64,000 nucleotides of DNA, taken from the NCBI RefSeq assembly GCF_019703875.1, contig NZ_AP024110.1:248001-312000 (forward strand). The letters run 5' to 3'. Origin of the DNA: Methyloradius palustris. GTDB lineage: Bacteria > Pseudomonadota > Gammaproteobacteria > Burkholderiales > Methylophilaceae. Position numbers and translations under genes: made by a program. The number at the start of each line of letters is the position of its first letter. The first letter of the stretch is position 1. Below the pieces are notes generated by a model. The model did no database searches and had not been told where the DNA came from. It worked only from the letters and a program-made list of their open reading frames with translations. Positions 17,027 to 24,796 of this stretch are shown here, piece after piece.

Positions 17027-18310
17027 ATGAATAAATTGGTAACAGGATTGCTAGGTTGGGTCGACGAGCGTTTCCCGCTAACAGCAAATTACAAAGCGCA
17101 TTTGTCAGAATATTACGCGCCTAAGAACTTTAATTTCTGGTATTTTTTTGGTGCATTATCATTGCTCGTGCTGGTCTTGCAGATTGTCACGGGCATTTTC
17201 CTTACCATGAACTACAAGCCGGATGCTGATTTGGCATTTGCTTCTGTCGAATACATCATGCGTGACGTTTCATGGGGTTGGCTCATCCGCTACATGCACT
17301 CCACAGGTGCATCCATGTTTTTTGTGGTGGTTTATCTGCATATGTTCCGTGGCATTATTTATGGCTCATATCGCACGCCTCGTGAGCTAATATGGTTGTT
17401 TGGCGTCGGTATTTTCTTGGCATTAATGGGTGAGGCCTTTTTTGGCTACCTCTTGCCTTGGGGGCAGATGTCTTACTGGGGTGCGCAGGTGATTATTAAC
17501 CTCTTTAGCTCCATACCTTTTATCGGCCCTGATATTTCTGAGTGGTTGCGTGGCGACTATGTAGTGTCCGATGCTACATTGAACCGCTTCTTCGCTTTCC
17601 ATGTGATTGCCTTGCCTCTGGTGCTTTTGGGCCTAGTTGCTGCGCATATTATTGCTCTGCACGAAGTTGGCTCAAACAATCCTGATGGCGTCGAAATCAA
17701 AAAACTGAAAGATCCTGAAACCCATATACCGTTGGATGGCATTCCGTTCCATCCTTACTACACGGTGAAAGACATTATGGGCGTTTCGGTATTTCTGATC
17801 GTCTTTAGTGCCATTATCTTTTTTGCACCTGAAATGGGTGGCTATTTCCTTGAAGCAAATAACTTCATCCCAGCGGATTCGCTGAAAACGCCGCCACATA
17901 TATCACCAGTTTGGTATTTCACACCTTATTACTCAATTCTGCGTGCCGTCCCGCCTGTTATGAACTCTTCATTTCCTGGTGTTGTGGGCATGGGGCTTTC
18001 TGTGATGGTGTTTGCTTTGTTGCCTTGGCTGGACCGTGGCGCCGTGAAATCCATACGTTACCGCGGTAGCTTGTACAAAAAATGGCTGGCTGCATTTGTG
18101 GTGAGTTTTCTGGTTTTGGGTTATCTGGGTACTGAGCCTTCGAACGTTTGGGGGCAATTTGATGCTGGCGTGTTTTTCCTCGGTGGTGCGGATCGTGCCA
18201 CGGTGGTTGCCAGAATATTTACAGTGATTTACTTCCTCTTCTTTATCTTGATGCCTTGGTACACGAAAATAGATAAAACCAAGCCAGTGCCAGAAAGGGT
18301 AACGGGATGA
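17027..18310 (+). CDS. petB: Cytochrome b of the bc1 complex
   Basis: 427 residues with the full eight-helix cytochrome b. Haem-ligand helices contain RYMHSTGASMFFVVVYLHMF and FAFHVIALPLVLLGLVAAH; the Qo-site PPVMNSS-like region and the loop equivalent to PEWY are in the second half. It oxidises ubiquinol and pumps protons through the Q cycle. ATGA overlap with petC. 14 bp after petA. Confidence 0.97.
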   Translation: MNKLVTGLLGWVDERFPLTANYKAHLSEYYAPKNFNFWYFFGALSLLVLVLQIVTGIFLTMNYKPDADLAFASVEYIMRDVSWGWLIRYMHSTGASMFFVVVYLHMFRGIIYGSYRTPRELIWLFGVGIFLALMGEAFFGYLLPWGQMSYWGAQVIINLFSSIPFIGPDISEWLRGDYVVSDATLNRFFAFHVIALPLVLLGLVAAHIIALHEVGSNNPDGVEIKKLKDPETHIPLDGIPFHPYYTVKDIMGVSVFLIVFSAIIFFAPEMGGYFLEANNFIPADSLKTPPHISPVWYFTPYYSILRAVPPVMNSSFPGVVGMGLSVMVFALLPWLDRGAVKSIRYRGSLYKKWLAAFVVSFLVLGYLGTEPSNVWGQFDAGVFFLGGADRATVVARIFTVIYFLFFILMPWYTKIDKTKPVPERVTG

Positions 18311-19050
18311 GCGCGTCTATCATGAAAAAACTACTGATTGCTTTAACGTTATCTGCTTCATTCTCTGTGAGCGCGAGTGAGGGTCCAAAGCTTGAGCGTG
18401 CGCCTATTGATCCTGATAACCAGGCTTCTTTGCAGCGCGGCGCAAAGATATTTGTGAATTACTGCCTTAACTGCCATAGCGCTGCTTATATGCGCTACAA
18501 CCGTTTGCAGGATATTGGCTTGACGCAAGAGCAGATTAAAGAAAATCTGCTTTTCGCAGGTGACAAAGTTGGCGAAACCATGAAAGTGGCGATGCCGAAA
18601 AAGGACTCTAAAGAGTGGTTTGGTGTAACGCCTCCTGATTTAACCGTGGAAGCTAGAGCGCGCGGCGCAGACTGGCTTTATGCATATCTCAGAAGCTTTT
18701 ATCGTGATGATACCCGGCCTACAGGTTGGAATAATGTAGTGTACGAAAAAGTCGCGATGCCGCATGTCTTATGGCAATTGCAGGGTGACCAGATACTCAA
18801 GACAGAAGAAACCACAGAAGCCAATGGCGAAAAATCCGAACAGCACAAGCTAGTGCTGATTAAGCCAGGTAAGTTATCTCCTGCGGAATATGATGCTACC
18901 ATAGCCGACCTCGTTAACTACTTGGTCTATATGTCAGAGCCAGCCAAAAGCACGCGTCTGCGTTTAGGCTTAATTGTGCTGCTATTTTTAGGGGGCTTAT
19001 TTATTGTGAGCTATTACCTGAAAAAAGAGTTCTGGAAAGACGTCCACTAA
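18307..19050 (+). CDS. petC: Cytochrome c1
   Basis: 247 residues. A signal sequence (MKKLLIALTLSASFSVSAS from residue 6) leads to the periplasm; haem c attaches at C53-x-x-C56-H57 in NYCLNCHSAAYMRYNRL. A C-terminal membrane anchor (about 216-238, LGLIVLLFLGGLFIVSYYL) holds it in the inner membrane. The start ATG overlaps the petB stop (ATGA); an internal ATG at 18322 (MKKLLI) is a plausible alternative. Confidence 0.96.
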   Translation: MSASIMKKLLIALTLSASFSVSASEGPKLERAPIDPDNQASLQRGAKIFVNYCLNCHSAAYMRYNRLQDIGLTQEQIKENLLFAGDKVGETMKVAMPKKDSKEWFGVTPPDLTVEARARGADWLYAYLRSFYRDDTRPTGWNNVVYEKVAMPHVLWQLQGDQILKTEETTEANGEKSEQHKLVLIKPGKLSPAEYDATIADLVNYLVYMSEPAKSTRLRLGLIVLLFLGGLFIVSYYLKKEFWKDVH

Positions 19051-19051
19051 T

Positions 19052-19074
19052 ATTCAAAGCTAGCATTCAAAGCT
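19052..19074. repeat. Direct repeat, two copies of ATTCAAAGCT
   Basis: ATTCAAAGCT occurs at 19052-19061 and 19065-19074, right after the petC stop and before a hairpin. One of several small duplications in nearby spacers. Confidence 0.6.
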
Positions 19075-19099
19075 GAGTTTGCCATAATGGCAAACTCAG
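19073..19099 (+). terminator. Perfect 12-bp hairpin after petC, no U-tract
   Basis: CTGAGTTTGCCA (19073-19084) pairs with TGGCAAACTCAG (19088-19099) around a TAA loop. The following TCTCGCTT is a poor U-tract, so it may work as an mRNA 3' stabiliser or a weak terminator between petC and sspA. Confidence 0.55.
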
Positions 19100-19130
19100 T
19101 CTCGCTTACCACGTAGGAAATATAAAGATT

Positions 19131-19730
19131 ATGATGACCTTGTACTCGGGTACTACCGACCCATATAGCCACCGCTGCCGTATTGTCTTGTTTGAAAAAG
19201 GCATGGATTTCCAGGTGATTGATGTTGATCTTGCTAACAAGCCAGAAGATTTAGCGATTATCAATCCGCATAACGCAGTGCCTGTATTAGTTGAGCGCGA
19301 TCTGGTTTTGCAACAAGCCAATATTATTAACGAATACATTGATGAGCGTTTTCCTCATCCGCAGTTGATGCCAGCAGACCCGGTCATGCGTGCTCGCGCA
19401 CGCCTTTTTCTGTACAACTTTGAGCAAGAGCTGTTTGCCCACATCGGCGACATTGAATCTGGCAACACCAAGCTTGCAGACAAAGCACGCATTACTATTC
19501 GCGATAATCTGACTCAAATCGTGCCCCTGTTCAGTAAGCAGGAATATATTTTGGGCGACGAATTTTCCATGCTGGATGTTGCTATTGCGCCGTTATTGTG
19601 GCGTTTGGGGCATTACGGTATCGAGTTGCCGAAACAAGCTGCACCTTTACTTAAATACGCAGAACGTATATTCTCTCGCCCGGCTTACATCGAAGCGATG
19701 ACGCCGTCTGAGAAGGCAATGCGCAAGTAA
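19131..19730 (+). CDS. sspA: Stringent starvation protein A (GST-fold)
   Basis: 199-residue glutathione-transferase fold without obvious catalytic thiol. N-terminal LYSGTTDPYSHRCRIVLFEKG and the cis-Pro segment HNAVPVLVERDLVLQQANII are SspA hallmarks; the helical C-terminal half follows. In E. coli SspA binds RNA polymerase and supports acid tolerance and phage P1 late transcription. ATG at 19131, with another at 19134. sspB follows after 5 bp. Confidence 0.93.
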   Translation: MMTLYSGTTDPYSHRCRIVLFEKGMDFQVIDVDLANKPEDLAIINPHNAVPVLVERDLVLQQANIINEYIDERFPHPQLMPADPVMRARARLFLYNFEQELFAHIGDIESGNTKLADKARITIRDNLTQIVPLFSKQEYILGDEFSMLDVAIAPLLWRLGHYGIELPKQAAPLLKYAERIFSRPAYIEAMTPSEKAMRK

Positions 19731-19735
19731 TAAAA

Positions 19736-20176
19736 ATGGCTGAGCAGATTTCGACCAAGCCTTATTTTATTCGTGCATTGCATGAATGGTGCACTGATAA
19801 CAGCTTTACGCCGCATCTGTTGGTGGGTGTTGATGCCCAAACCAAAGTGCCTATGGGCTACGTTAAAGATGGCGAAATCGTGCTCAACCTGAATTACGCA
19901 GCAACCAAAGATTTGCATATTGGTAATGAAGCCATCACGTTTTCGGCACGTTTTGGTGGCGTATCAAATAATTTGTACGTGCCAATTGATGCAGTTCGTG
20001 GTATCTTCGCTCGCGAAAACGGTCAAGGCATGTCTTTCCAAGCCGAGCCTCAGTCAGAAATTACTTCTGACCAAAGTGCTGTGAGCAAAGAAATAGAAGG
20101 TGTAGTAAATGATTTACCCTTGGTTGAGGGTAAATCTAAAGAAGTTAAAAAGCCGACTTTAAAGTTGGTAAAATAG
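19736..20176 (+). CDS. sspB: Stringent starvation protein B (ClpXP adaptor)
   Basis: 146 residues. The ssrA-tag-binding domain covers the first 110 residues (KPYFIRALHEWCTDNSFTPH, then FSARFGGVSNNLYVPI), followed by a flexible linker and the short ClpX-docking tail KKPTLKLVK at the C-terminus. It delivers stalled, tagged proteins to ClpXP. Operon with sspA. The tail-coding DNA may also hold the promoter of the downstream tRNA cluster. Confidence 0.95.
   Translation: MAEQISTKPYFIRALHEWCTDNSFTPHLLVGVDAQTKVPMGYVKDGEIVLNLNYAATKDLHIGNEAITFSARFGGVSNNLYVPIDAVRGIFARENGQGMSFQAEPQSEITSDQSAVSKEIEGVVNDLPLVEGKSKEVKKPTLKLVK
20145..20174 (+). promoter_or_regulatory. Tentative promoter of the tRNA-tuf operon
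   Basis: TTAAAA (20145-20150), 18 bases, TAAAAT (20169-20174), overlapping the end of sspB and 41 bases ahead of the first tRNA. The -35 matches poorly; given only as the best candidate. Confidence 0.28.
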
Positions 20177-20191
20177 TAAAGCGTTGTTCAT

Positions 20192-20208
20192 TAAGTCTTC
20201 AAGACTTA
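20192..20208. repeat. 17-bp palindrome just upstream of tRNA-Thr
   Basis: TAAGTCTT-C-AAGACTTA, perfect 8-bp arms about a single base, ending 7 bp before the tRNA. It could be an operator; as RNA the arms are too close to form a full hairpin. Confidence 0.6.
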
Positions 20209-20215
20209 TCAATTT

Positions 20216-20291
20216 GCCGGATTAGCTCAGTTGGTAGAGCAGCTGATTTGTAATCAGAAGGTCGTTGGTTCGATTCCGACATCCGGCACCA
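20216..20291 (+). tRNA. tRNA-Thr (anticodon TGT)
   Basis: Complete cloverleaf: acceptor GCCGGAT/ATCCGGC, D-loop AGCTCAGTTGGTAGAGC, anticodon stem CTGAT/ATCAG with loop TTGTA giving TGT, T-loop GGTTCGATTCC and encoded CCA. Reads ACA. First of the Thr-Tyr-Gly-Thr-tuf cluster, the same order as E. coli thrU-tyrU-glyT-thrT-tufB. Confidence 0.97.
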
Positions 20292-20369
20292 ATCTTGTTT
20301 TACTCTGGTTTTTAGTCATTTTTGGTTTGACACTCGTACAAAAAGTCATCATAATCTTGGGTTCGGTTT

Positions 20370-20458
<89 letters not shown>

Positions 20459-20533
20459 TGAAGTTGCGGGATTAAATATTATTTTTTTAGATTCTATTTA
20501 TTTAGGTTTGGATTTGATGTTCTAGTGCGGCAT

Positions 20534-20609
20534 GCGGGTGTAGCTCAGCTGGTAGAGCACTTGCCTTCCAAGCAAGATGTCGCGAGTTCGAACCTCGTCG
20601 CCCGCTCCA
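20534..20609 (+). tRNA. tRNA-Gly (anticodon TCC)
   Basis: Acceptor GCGGGTG/CGCCCGC, anticodon stem CTTGC/GCAAG around CTTCCAA giving TCC, T-loop AGTTCGAACCT and CCA. Reads GGA and GGG. Confidence 0.97.
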
Positions 20610-20626
20610 GAATTTAGGTGCACGGA

Positions 20627-20664
20627 GCTTGCAAGGGAATTCAAGGCTTACAAGGAAATTCAAG
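20627..20664. repeat. Tandem 19-bp repeat between tRNA-Gly and tRNA-Thr
   Basis: GCTTGCAAGGGAATTCAAG (20627-20645) is followed directly by GCTTACAAGGAAATTCAAG (20646-20664), two mismatches in 19. It fills most of the tRNA spacer. Looks like a replication-slippage duplication. Confidence 0.75.
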
Positions 20665-20670
20665 TAAAGC

Positions 20671-20745
<75 letters not shown>

Positions 20746-20776
20746 GTATTAATGTTGATTGGATTGTGTGAGGTGG

Positions 20777-20809
20777 TGGGCTCGAATTGCTGTCAGAGCC
20801 CAGCACATT
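20777..20809 (+). other. Hairpin between tRNA-Thr and tuf
   Basis: TGGGCTC (20777-20783) pairs with GAGCCCA (20796-20802) around a 12-base loop, followed by GCACATTTTT. It resembles a weak terminator or a processing hairpin that separates the tRNAs from the tuf message. Confidence 0.4.
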
Positions 20810-20818
20810 TTTAATGTG

Positions 20819-20852
20819 GTTTTAATTTAGAAGCTGTTTTAATTTAGAAGCT
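20819..20852. repeat. Perfect tandem 17-bp repeat in the tuf-1 leader
   Basis: GTTTTAATTTAGAAGCT occurs twice head to tail (20819-20835, 20836-20852), ending 20 bp before the tuf ATG. The second tuf copy at 37511 lacks it. Confidence 0.85.
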
Positions 20853-20872
20853 AAAGTTAAAGGAAAAAGAAC

Positions 20873-22063
20873 ATGGCAAAAGGTAAATTTGAGCGGACAA
20901 AGCCGCACGTTAACGTAGGTACGATTGGACACGTTGACCATGGCAAGACCACATTAACAGCAGCGATCACCACCATTCTGTCAAAGAAATTTGGTGGCGA
21001 AGCCAAGGCATACGACCAGATCGATGCAGCTCCAGAAGAAAAAGCACGTGGTATTACTATTAATACCGCCCACGTTGAATATGAAACTGCTAACCGCCAC
21101 TACGCACACGTAGACTGCCCAGGCCACGCTGACTATGTAAAAAACATGATCACTGGCGCTGCTCAAATGGACGGCGCAATTCTAGTATGTTCAGCTGCTG
21201 ACGGCCCAATGCCACAAACCCGCGAACACATCCTCTTGGCACGCCAGGTTGGTGTTCCATACATCGTAGTCTTCCTGAACAAGGCAGACATGGTTGATGA
21301 CGCAGAATTGTTAGAGTTGGTCGAAATGGAAGTACGTGAGCTTCTGGACAAGTATGAATTCCCAGGTGACGATACCCCAATCATTCACGGTTCAGCCAAG
21401 CTCGCCCTTGAAGGTGACCAATCAGAAATCGGCGAACCAGCCATCCTGAAATTGGCTGAAGCATTAGATACCTACATCCCTACGCCAGAACGTGCTATTG
21501 ACGGCACCTTCCTGATGCCAGTAGAAGACGTATTCTCAATCTCAGGTCGCGGCACTGTAGTGACTGGCCGTATTGAGCGTGGCATTGTTAAAGTCGGTGA
21601 TGAAATTGAAATCGTTGGTATCAAACCAACCCTCAAAACCACCTGTACTGGTGTTGAAATGTTCCGCAAACTGCTAGACCAAGGTCAAGCAGGTGACAAC
21701 GTAGGTGTTCTGCTACGCGGTACCAAGCGTGAAGAAGTTGAACGTGGCCAAGTATTGGCTAAATCAGGTTCAATCAAGCCACACACCAAGTTCGCAGCTG
21801 AGATCTATGTGTTAGGTAAAGATGAAGGTGGTCGTCATACCCCATTCTTCAATGGTTACCGCCCTCAGTTCTACTTCCGTACGACAGACGTGACTGGCGC
21901 AGTTGAATTGCCAGCAGGTACTGAAATGGTGATGCCAGGTGATAACGTGTCCATCACTGTTGCATTGATTGCCCCTATCGCCATGGAAGACGGCTTACGC
22001 TTCGCGATTCGTGAAGGTGGTCGTACCGTTGGTGCTGGTGTCGTCGCTAAGATTATTGAATAA
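20873..22063 (+). CDS. tuf: Elongation factor Tu, copy 1
   Basis: 396 residues. GTPase motifs: P-loop GHVDHGKT (19-26), DCPGHADY (G3) and NKADMVD (G4); beta-barrel domains 2 and 3 follow, ending VVAKIIE. EF-Tu delivers aminoacyl-tRNA to the ribosome. The product equals that of the gene at 37511, and the two DNA blocks appear identical from 15 bp before the ATG to 2 bp after the stop, with reverse-strand translations also agreeing. AGGA lies at 20861. It is downstream of four tRNAs, as E. coli tufB is. Confidence 0.99.
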   Translation: MAKGKFERTKPHVNVGTIGHVDHGKTTLTAAITTILSKKFGGEAKAYDQIDAAPEEKARGITINTAHVEYETANRHYAHVDCPGHADYVKNMITGAAQMDGAILVCSAADGPMPQTREHILLARQVGVPYIVVFLNKADMVDDAELLELVEMEVRELLDKYEFPGDDTPIIHGSAKLALEGDQSEIGEPAILKLAEALDTYIPTPERAIDGTFLMPVEDVFSISGRGTVVTGRIERGIVKVGDEIEIVGIKPTLKTTCTGVEMFRKLLDQGQAGDNVGVLLRGTKREEVERGQVLAKSGSIKPHTKFAAEIYVLGKDEGGRHTPFFNGYRPQFYFRTTDVTGAVELPAGTEMVMPGDNVSITVALIAPIAMEDGLRFAIREGGRTVGAGVVAKIIE

Positions 22064-22080
22064 TTGTTGTTAATGTAGCC

Positions 22081-22110
22081 AGGGCTGCACTGTAAAACAG
22101 TGTGGCCTTT
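22081..22110 (+). other. Terminator-like hairpin between tuf-1 and tRNA-Trp
   Basis: AGGGCTGCACTG (22081-22092) folds with CAGTGTGGCCTTT (22098-22110) around TAAAA, with one bulge. The U-tract is only three bases, so it may be a partial terminator or a processing stem. Confidence 0.4.
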
Positions 22111-22131
22111 GCGCATTGTGAAAACGTTTTT

Positions 22132-22207
22132 AGGCCAGTAGCTCAATTGGCAGAGTGTCGGTCTCCAAAACCGAAGGTTGGGGGTTCGAGGCCCTCCTGG
22201 CCTGCCA
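22132..22207 (+). tRNA. tRNA-Trp (anticodon CCA)
   Basis: Acceptor AGGCCAG/CTGGCCT, D-arm AGCTCAATTGGCAGAGT, anticodon stem CGGTC/GACC-type around CTCCAAA giving CCA, T-loop GGTTCGAGGCC, G discriminator and encoded CCA. Location between tuf and secE is typical of betaproteobacteria. Confidence 0.97.
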
Positions 22208-22293
22208 GCATGTAAATGTAAATTAGTCCTGTAGATGTTAACTGGATTATTTGTGCGGAAACGCAAAGACTCAATACAAGCGATAAGTAAAAT

Positions 22294-22641
22294 ATGATCA
22301 ATAAAATCAAGCTGGTAGTTGCATTATTGCTGGTTGCAGCAGGTATCGCTGGTTACTACGCAATTGCAGACCAGGCGCTGGTATTACGTATTCTGGTGGT
22401 GTGTGCTGGTATTGTTGCCGCAGTCGTGCTGACTTGGACTACCCCGCTTGGCAAAGAGGGTCTTGGTTTTATTCAAGATTCTGTTGCTGAAGCCAAGCGT
22501 GTTGTTTGGCCTAGCCGTAAAGAGGCGATACAAACTACCGTAGCCGTATTTGTGCTTGTCATTGTGATGGCCATTTTTCTGGCAATAGTCGATGCTGGTT
22601 TCTTGAAGATGGTGCAATGGTTGATGGGGCGGAGCGCTTAA
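22294..22641 (+). CDS. secE: Preprotein translocase subunit SecE
   Basis: 115 residues with three predicted membrane helices, as in enterobacterial SecE; many bacteria have only the last. The conserved cytoplasmic segment EAKRVVWPSRKEA precedes the essential third helix. With SecY (encoded at 48117) it forms the core of the SecYEG channel. The stop codon overlaps the nusG start (TAATG). Confidence 0.95.
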   Translation: MINKIKLVVALLLVAAGIAGYYAIADQALVLRILVVCAGIVAAVVLTWTTPLGKEGLGFIQDSVAEAKRVVWPSRKEAIQTTVAVFVLVIVMAIFLAIVDAGFLKMVQWLMGRSA

Positions 22642-23180
22642 TGAGTATGCGATGGTATGCAGTGCAGGCATTTTCTGGGTACGAAAAAACAGTACAGCGT
22701 GGTTTGGAAGAGCGTATTGCGCGTTCCCCAATCGCCAAAGATTTCTTTGGTCAGATTCTAGTGCCTGTAGAAGAAGTCGTTGAAATGAAAAGTGGTCAAA
22801 AGACCATTACTGAACGCAAGTTATATCCAGGCTATGTACTGGTACAAATGGAAATGAATGATGACAGTTGGCATTTGGTAAAAAGTACGCCACGTGTGAC
22901 TGCATTTATCGGCGGTACAGCACTCAAGCCTACACCAATTAAAGATAAAGAAGTTGAGATCATTCTGCAGCGTATGGATGACAGCAAGAGCAATCCAACA
23001 CAGAAACTTACTTTCGAAAAAGGCGAGTCTGTGCGTGTGATTGATGGTCCGTTTAAGGATTTCTCTGGCAATGTTGAAGATATCAACTACGAGAAGAGCA
23101 AGCTGCGTGTCACGGTCACCATTTTTGGTCGTGCAACGCCTGTTGAGCTAGATTTCAGCCAGATTGAAAAAGAAGTTTAG
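22641..23180 (+). CDS. nusG: Transcription termination/antitermination factor NusG
   Basis: 179 residues from ATG 22641, whose A is the last base of the secE stop; a longer in-frame start lies inside secE and is rejected. NGN domain (MRWYAVQAFSGYEKTVQRGL, then LYPGYVLVQMEM) and C-terminal KOW domain (KGESVRVIDGPFKDFSG). NusG binds RNA polymerase and links it to Rho or to ribosomal S10. An imperfect copy of its last 21 bp follows the stop. Confidence 0.97.
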   Translation: MSMRWYAVQAFSGYEKTVQRGLEERIARSPIAKDFFGQILVPVEEVVEMKSGQKTITERKLYPGYVLVQMEMNDDSWHLVKSTPRVTAFIGGTALKPTPIKDKEVEIILQRMDDSKSNPTQKLTFEKGESVRVIDGPFKDFSGNVEDINYEKSKLRVTVTIFGRATPVELDFSQIEKEV

Positions 23181-23202
23181 TCGGATAGAAAAAGAAGTTT
23201 AA
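23160..23202. repeat. Imperfect tandem copy of the nusG 3' end
   Basis: The last 21 bp of nusG, including the stop codon, recur one base later (23182-23202), 18 of 21 identical, sharing the uninterrupted core GAAAAAGAAGTTTA. The second copy would read RIEKEV-stop against QIEKEV-stop in the gene, but in another frame. Confidence 0.7.
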
Positions 23203-23299
23203 GCAGTAATGGCTGGTGTAAAACTGGCGCAGAAGTAGTACCAATATTAACTAACGGGGAGCTTAGATTTTAAGCGCTTGTACCCACCAGGAGTGAATC

Positions 23300-23731
23300 A
23301 TGGCAAAGAAAGTCATTGGCTATATCAAACTGCAGATCCCTGCAGGTAAAGCCAACCCAAGTCCACCAGTTGGCCCAGCATTGGGTCAGCGCGGTTTGAA
23401 TATTATGGAGTTCTGTAAGGCATTTAATGCTGCAACACAGAGCTTGGAACCAGGTCTGCCAATTCCAGTAGTGATTACTGCATTTGCGGATAAGAGCTTC
23501 ACTTTTGTGATGAAGACGCCGCCGGCGACTATCCTGATCAAAAAAGCAGCCAAGATTGATAAAGGTTCACCACGTCCCCATACAGACAAAGTAGGCAAGA
23601 TCACACGTGCACAGGCTGAAGAAATTGCCAAGACCAAAGCACCTGATTTGACCGCTGCTGATCTGGATGCGGCTGTTCGTACCATTGCTGGCAGTGCGCG
23701 CAGCATGGGCATCGTTGTGGAGGGTGTATAA
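23300..23731 (+). CDS. rplK: Ribosomal protein L11
   Basis: 143 residues. The N-terminal thiostrepton-site region IPAGKANPSPPVGPALGQRG is intact, and the C-terminal RNA-binding domain (KTKAPDLTAADLDAAVRTIAGSARSMGI-type segment, residues ~110-140) follows. L11 binds 23S rRNA at the GTPase-associated centre and is needed for RelA activation. AGGAG at 23290. It is 1 bp from rplA. Confidence 0.98.
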   Translation: MAKKVIGYIKLQIPAGKANPSPPVGPALGQRGLNIMEFCKAFNAATQSLEPGLPIPVVITAFADKSFTFVMKTPPATILIKKAAKIDKGSPRPHTDKVGKITRAQAEEIAKTKAPDLTAADLDAAVRTIAGSARSMGIVVEGV

Positions 23732-23732
23732 C

Positions 23733-24425
23733 ATGACAACTATTTCTAAGCGTGTAGCTGCGATCAAGGCAAAAGTTGATCGTAATAAAGTATATGCAGT
23801 CGCTGAGGCTTTGACATTGGTTAAAGAAACAGCAACCGCAAAATTTGATGAATCTGTAGATGCTGTAATCAATCTTGGTATTGATGCACGTAAATCAGAC
23901 CAATTGGTACGTGGCGCATTAGTCTTGCCTAATGGCACTGGCAAAAGCAAGCGTGTGGCTGTGTTCGCACAAGGTGCTCAAGCTGACGCTGCTAGAGCCG
24001 CTGGCGCTGAAGTTGTCGGCTTTGAAGATTTGGCTGAGCAAGTTAAGGCTGGTGTTATCGACTTTGATGTGGCGATTGCTACACCAGATGCAATGCGTAT
24101 TGTTGGTCAGTTGGGTCAAGTATTGGGCCCACGTGGTCTGATGCCTAATCCTAAAGTTGGTACTGTTACCCCTGACGTGGCAACTGCAGTCAAGAATGCT
24201 AAGGCTGGTCAAGTGCAATACCGTACTGACAAGGGCGGCATCGTGCATTGCACCATTGGTCGTGCTTCATTCACTGTAGAGGCTTTACACGGTAACTTGG
24301 CTGCACTGGTTGATGCTTTGAACAAAGCGAAACCATCTTCTACCAAGGGTGTTTACCTGAAAAAAGTATCAGTTTCTAGCACCATGGGTGCAGGCATTCG
24401 CGTTGACCAATCTAATATTGCCTAA
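23733..24425 (+). CDS. rplA: Ribosomal protein L1
   Basis: 230 residues starting at ATG 23733 (MTTISKRVAAIKAKVD); upstream in-frame sequence lies inside rplK and is not coding for L1. The motif VLGPRGLMPNPKVGTVTPD is the L1 signature. L1 forms the mobile stalk at the E site and in E. coli represses the rplKA mRNA. Followed by a 371-bp structured leader. Confidence 0.98.
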   Translation: MTTISKRVAAIKAKVDRNKVYAVAEALTLVKETATAKFDESVDAVINLGIDARKSDQLVRGALVLPNGTGKSKRVAVFAQGAQADAARAAGAEVVGFEDLAEQVKAGVIDFDVAIATPDAMRIVGQLGQVLGPRGLMPNPKVGTVTPDVATAVKNAKAGQVQYRTDKGGIVHCTIGRASFTVEALHGNLAALVDALNKAKPSSTKGVYLKKVSVSSTMGAGIRVDQSNIA

Positions 24426-24796
24426 AGCGATAAAGATTGTCTGGTAGCTAAATAGATTTAAATGGATGTATCAGCGTAGTTTGTAATTTCAAACTGCGTT
24501 GACGAAAGACTTTGGGCTTGATGTGAATATGATTTATCGCATTCACATCAAGATCATCAAAGACCGTAGGAGCCTTAATGGAAATATCCAGAAATGGATA
24601 GAGTCAAGCAGGTTTAATCCACTGTCAAAAGTGCATGTGGGTGGTGTGCTGCAGCAGAGATCCTACGCAGATGGCGTTCCCTAAAACAGGTTTAAGTAAT
24701 ATTCCTGATGACAGGTCGCCGTGGTAGGTTTTGATGTTTGGCCGTGCAACAAGGCGGCTCGATATTTAAACTCAATTAACGGAAGGAGGTTGGACC
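24426..24796 (+). promoter_or_regulatory. Structured leader of the rplJL(-rpoBC) unit, probable L10 autoregulatory region
   Basis: This 371-bp stretch has no believable gene. It holds two clear hairpins: CGTAGTTTG/CAAACTGCG (24475-24498), and a long stem in which CTTGATGTGAAT (24517-24528) pairs perfectly with ATTCACATCAAG (24541-24552), extended by CTTTG/CAAAG (24510-24514, 24558-24562). In many bacteria an RNA leader here binds the L10-L7/L12 complex to repress its own translation. Position and folding fit that role, but I could not match the L10-binding consensus base for base. It ends in a strong AAGGAGGT at 24783-24790. Confidence 0.65.

Noticed and set aside
24499..24684. 61-codon open frame in the rplA-rplJ gap
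   Set aside because: It spans the long leader hairpin and has no ribosome-binding site or recognisable family; the structure explains the region better.
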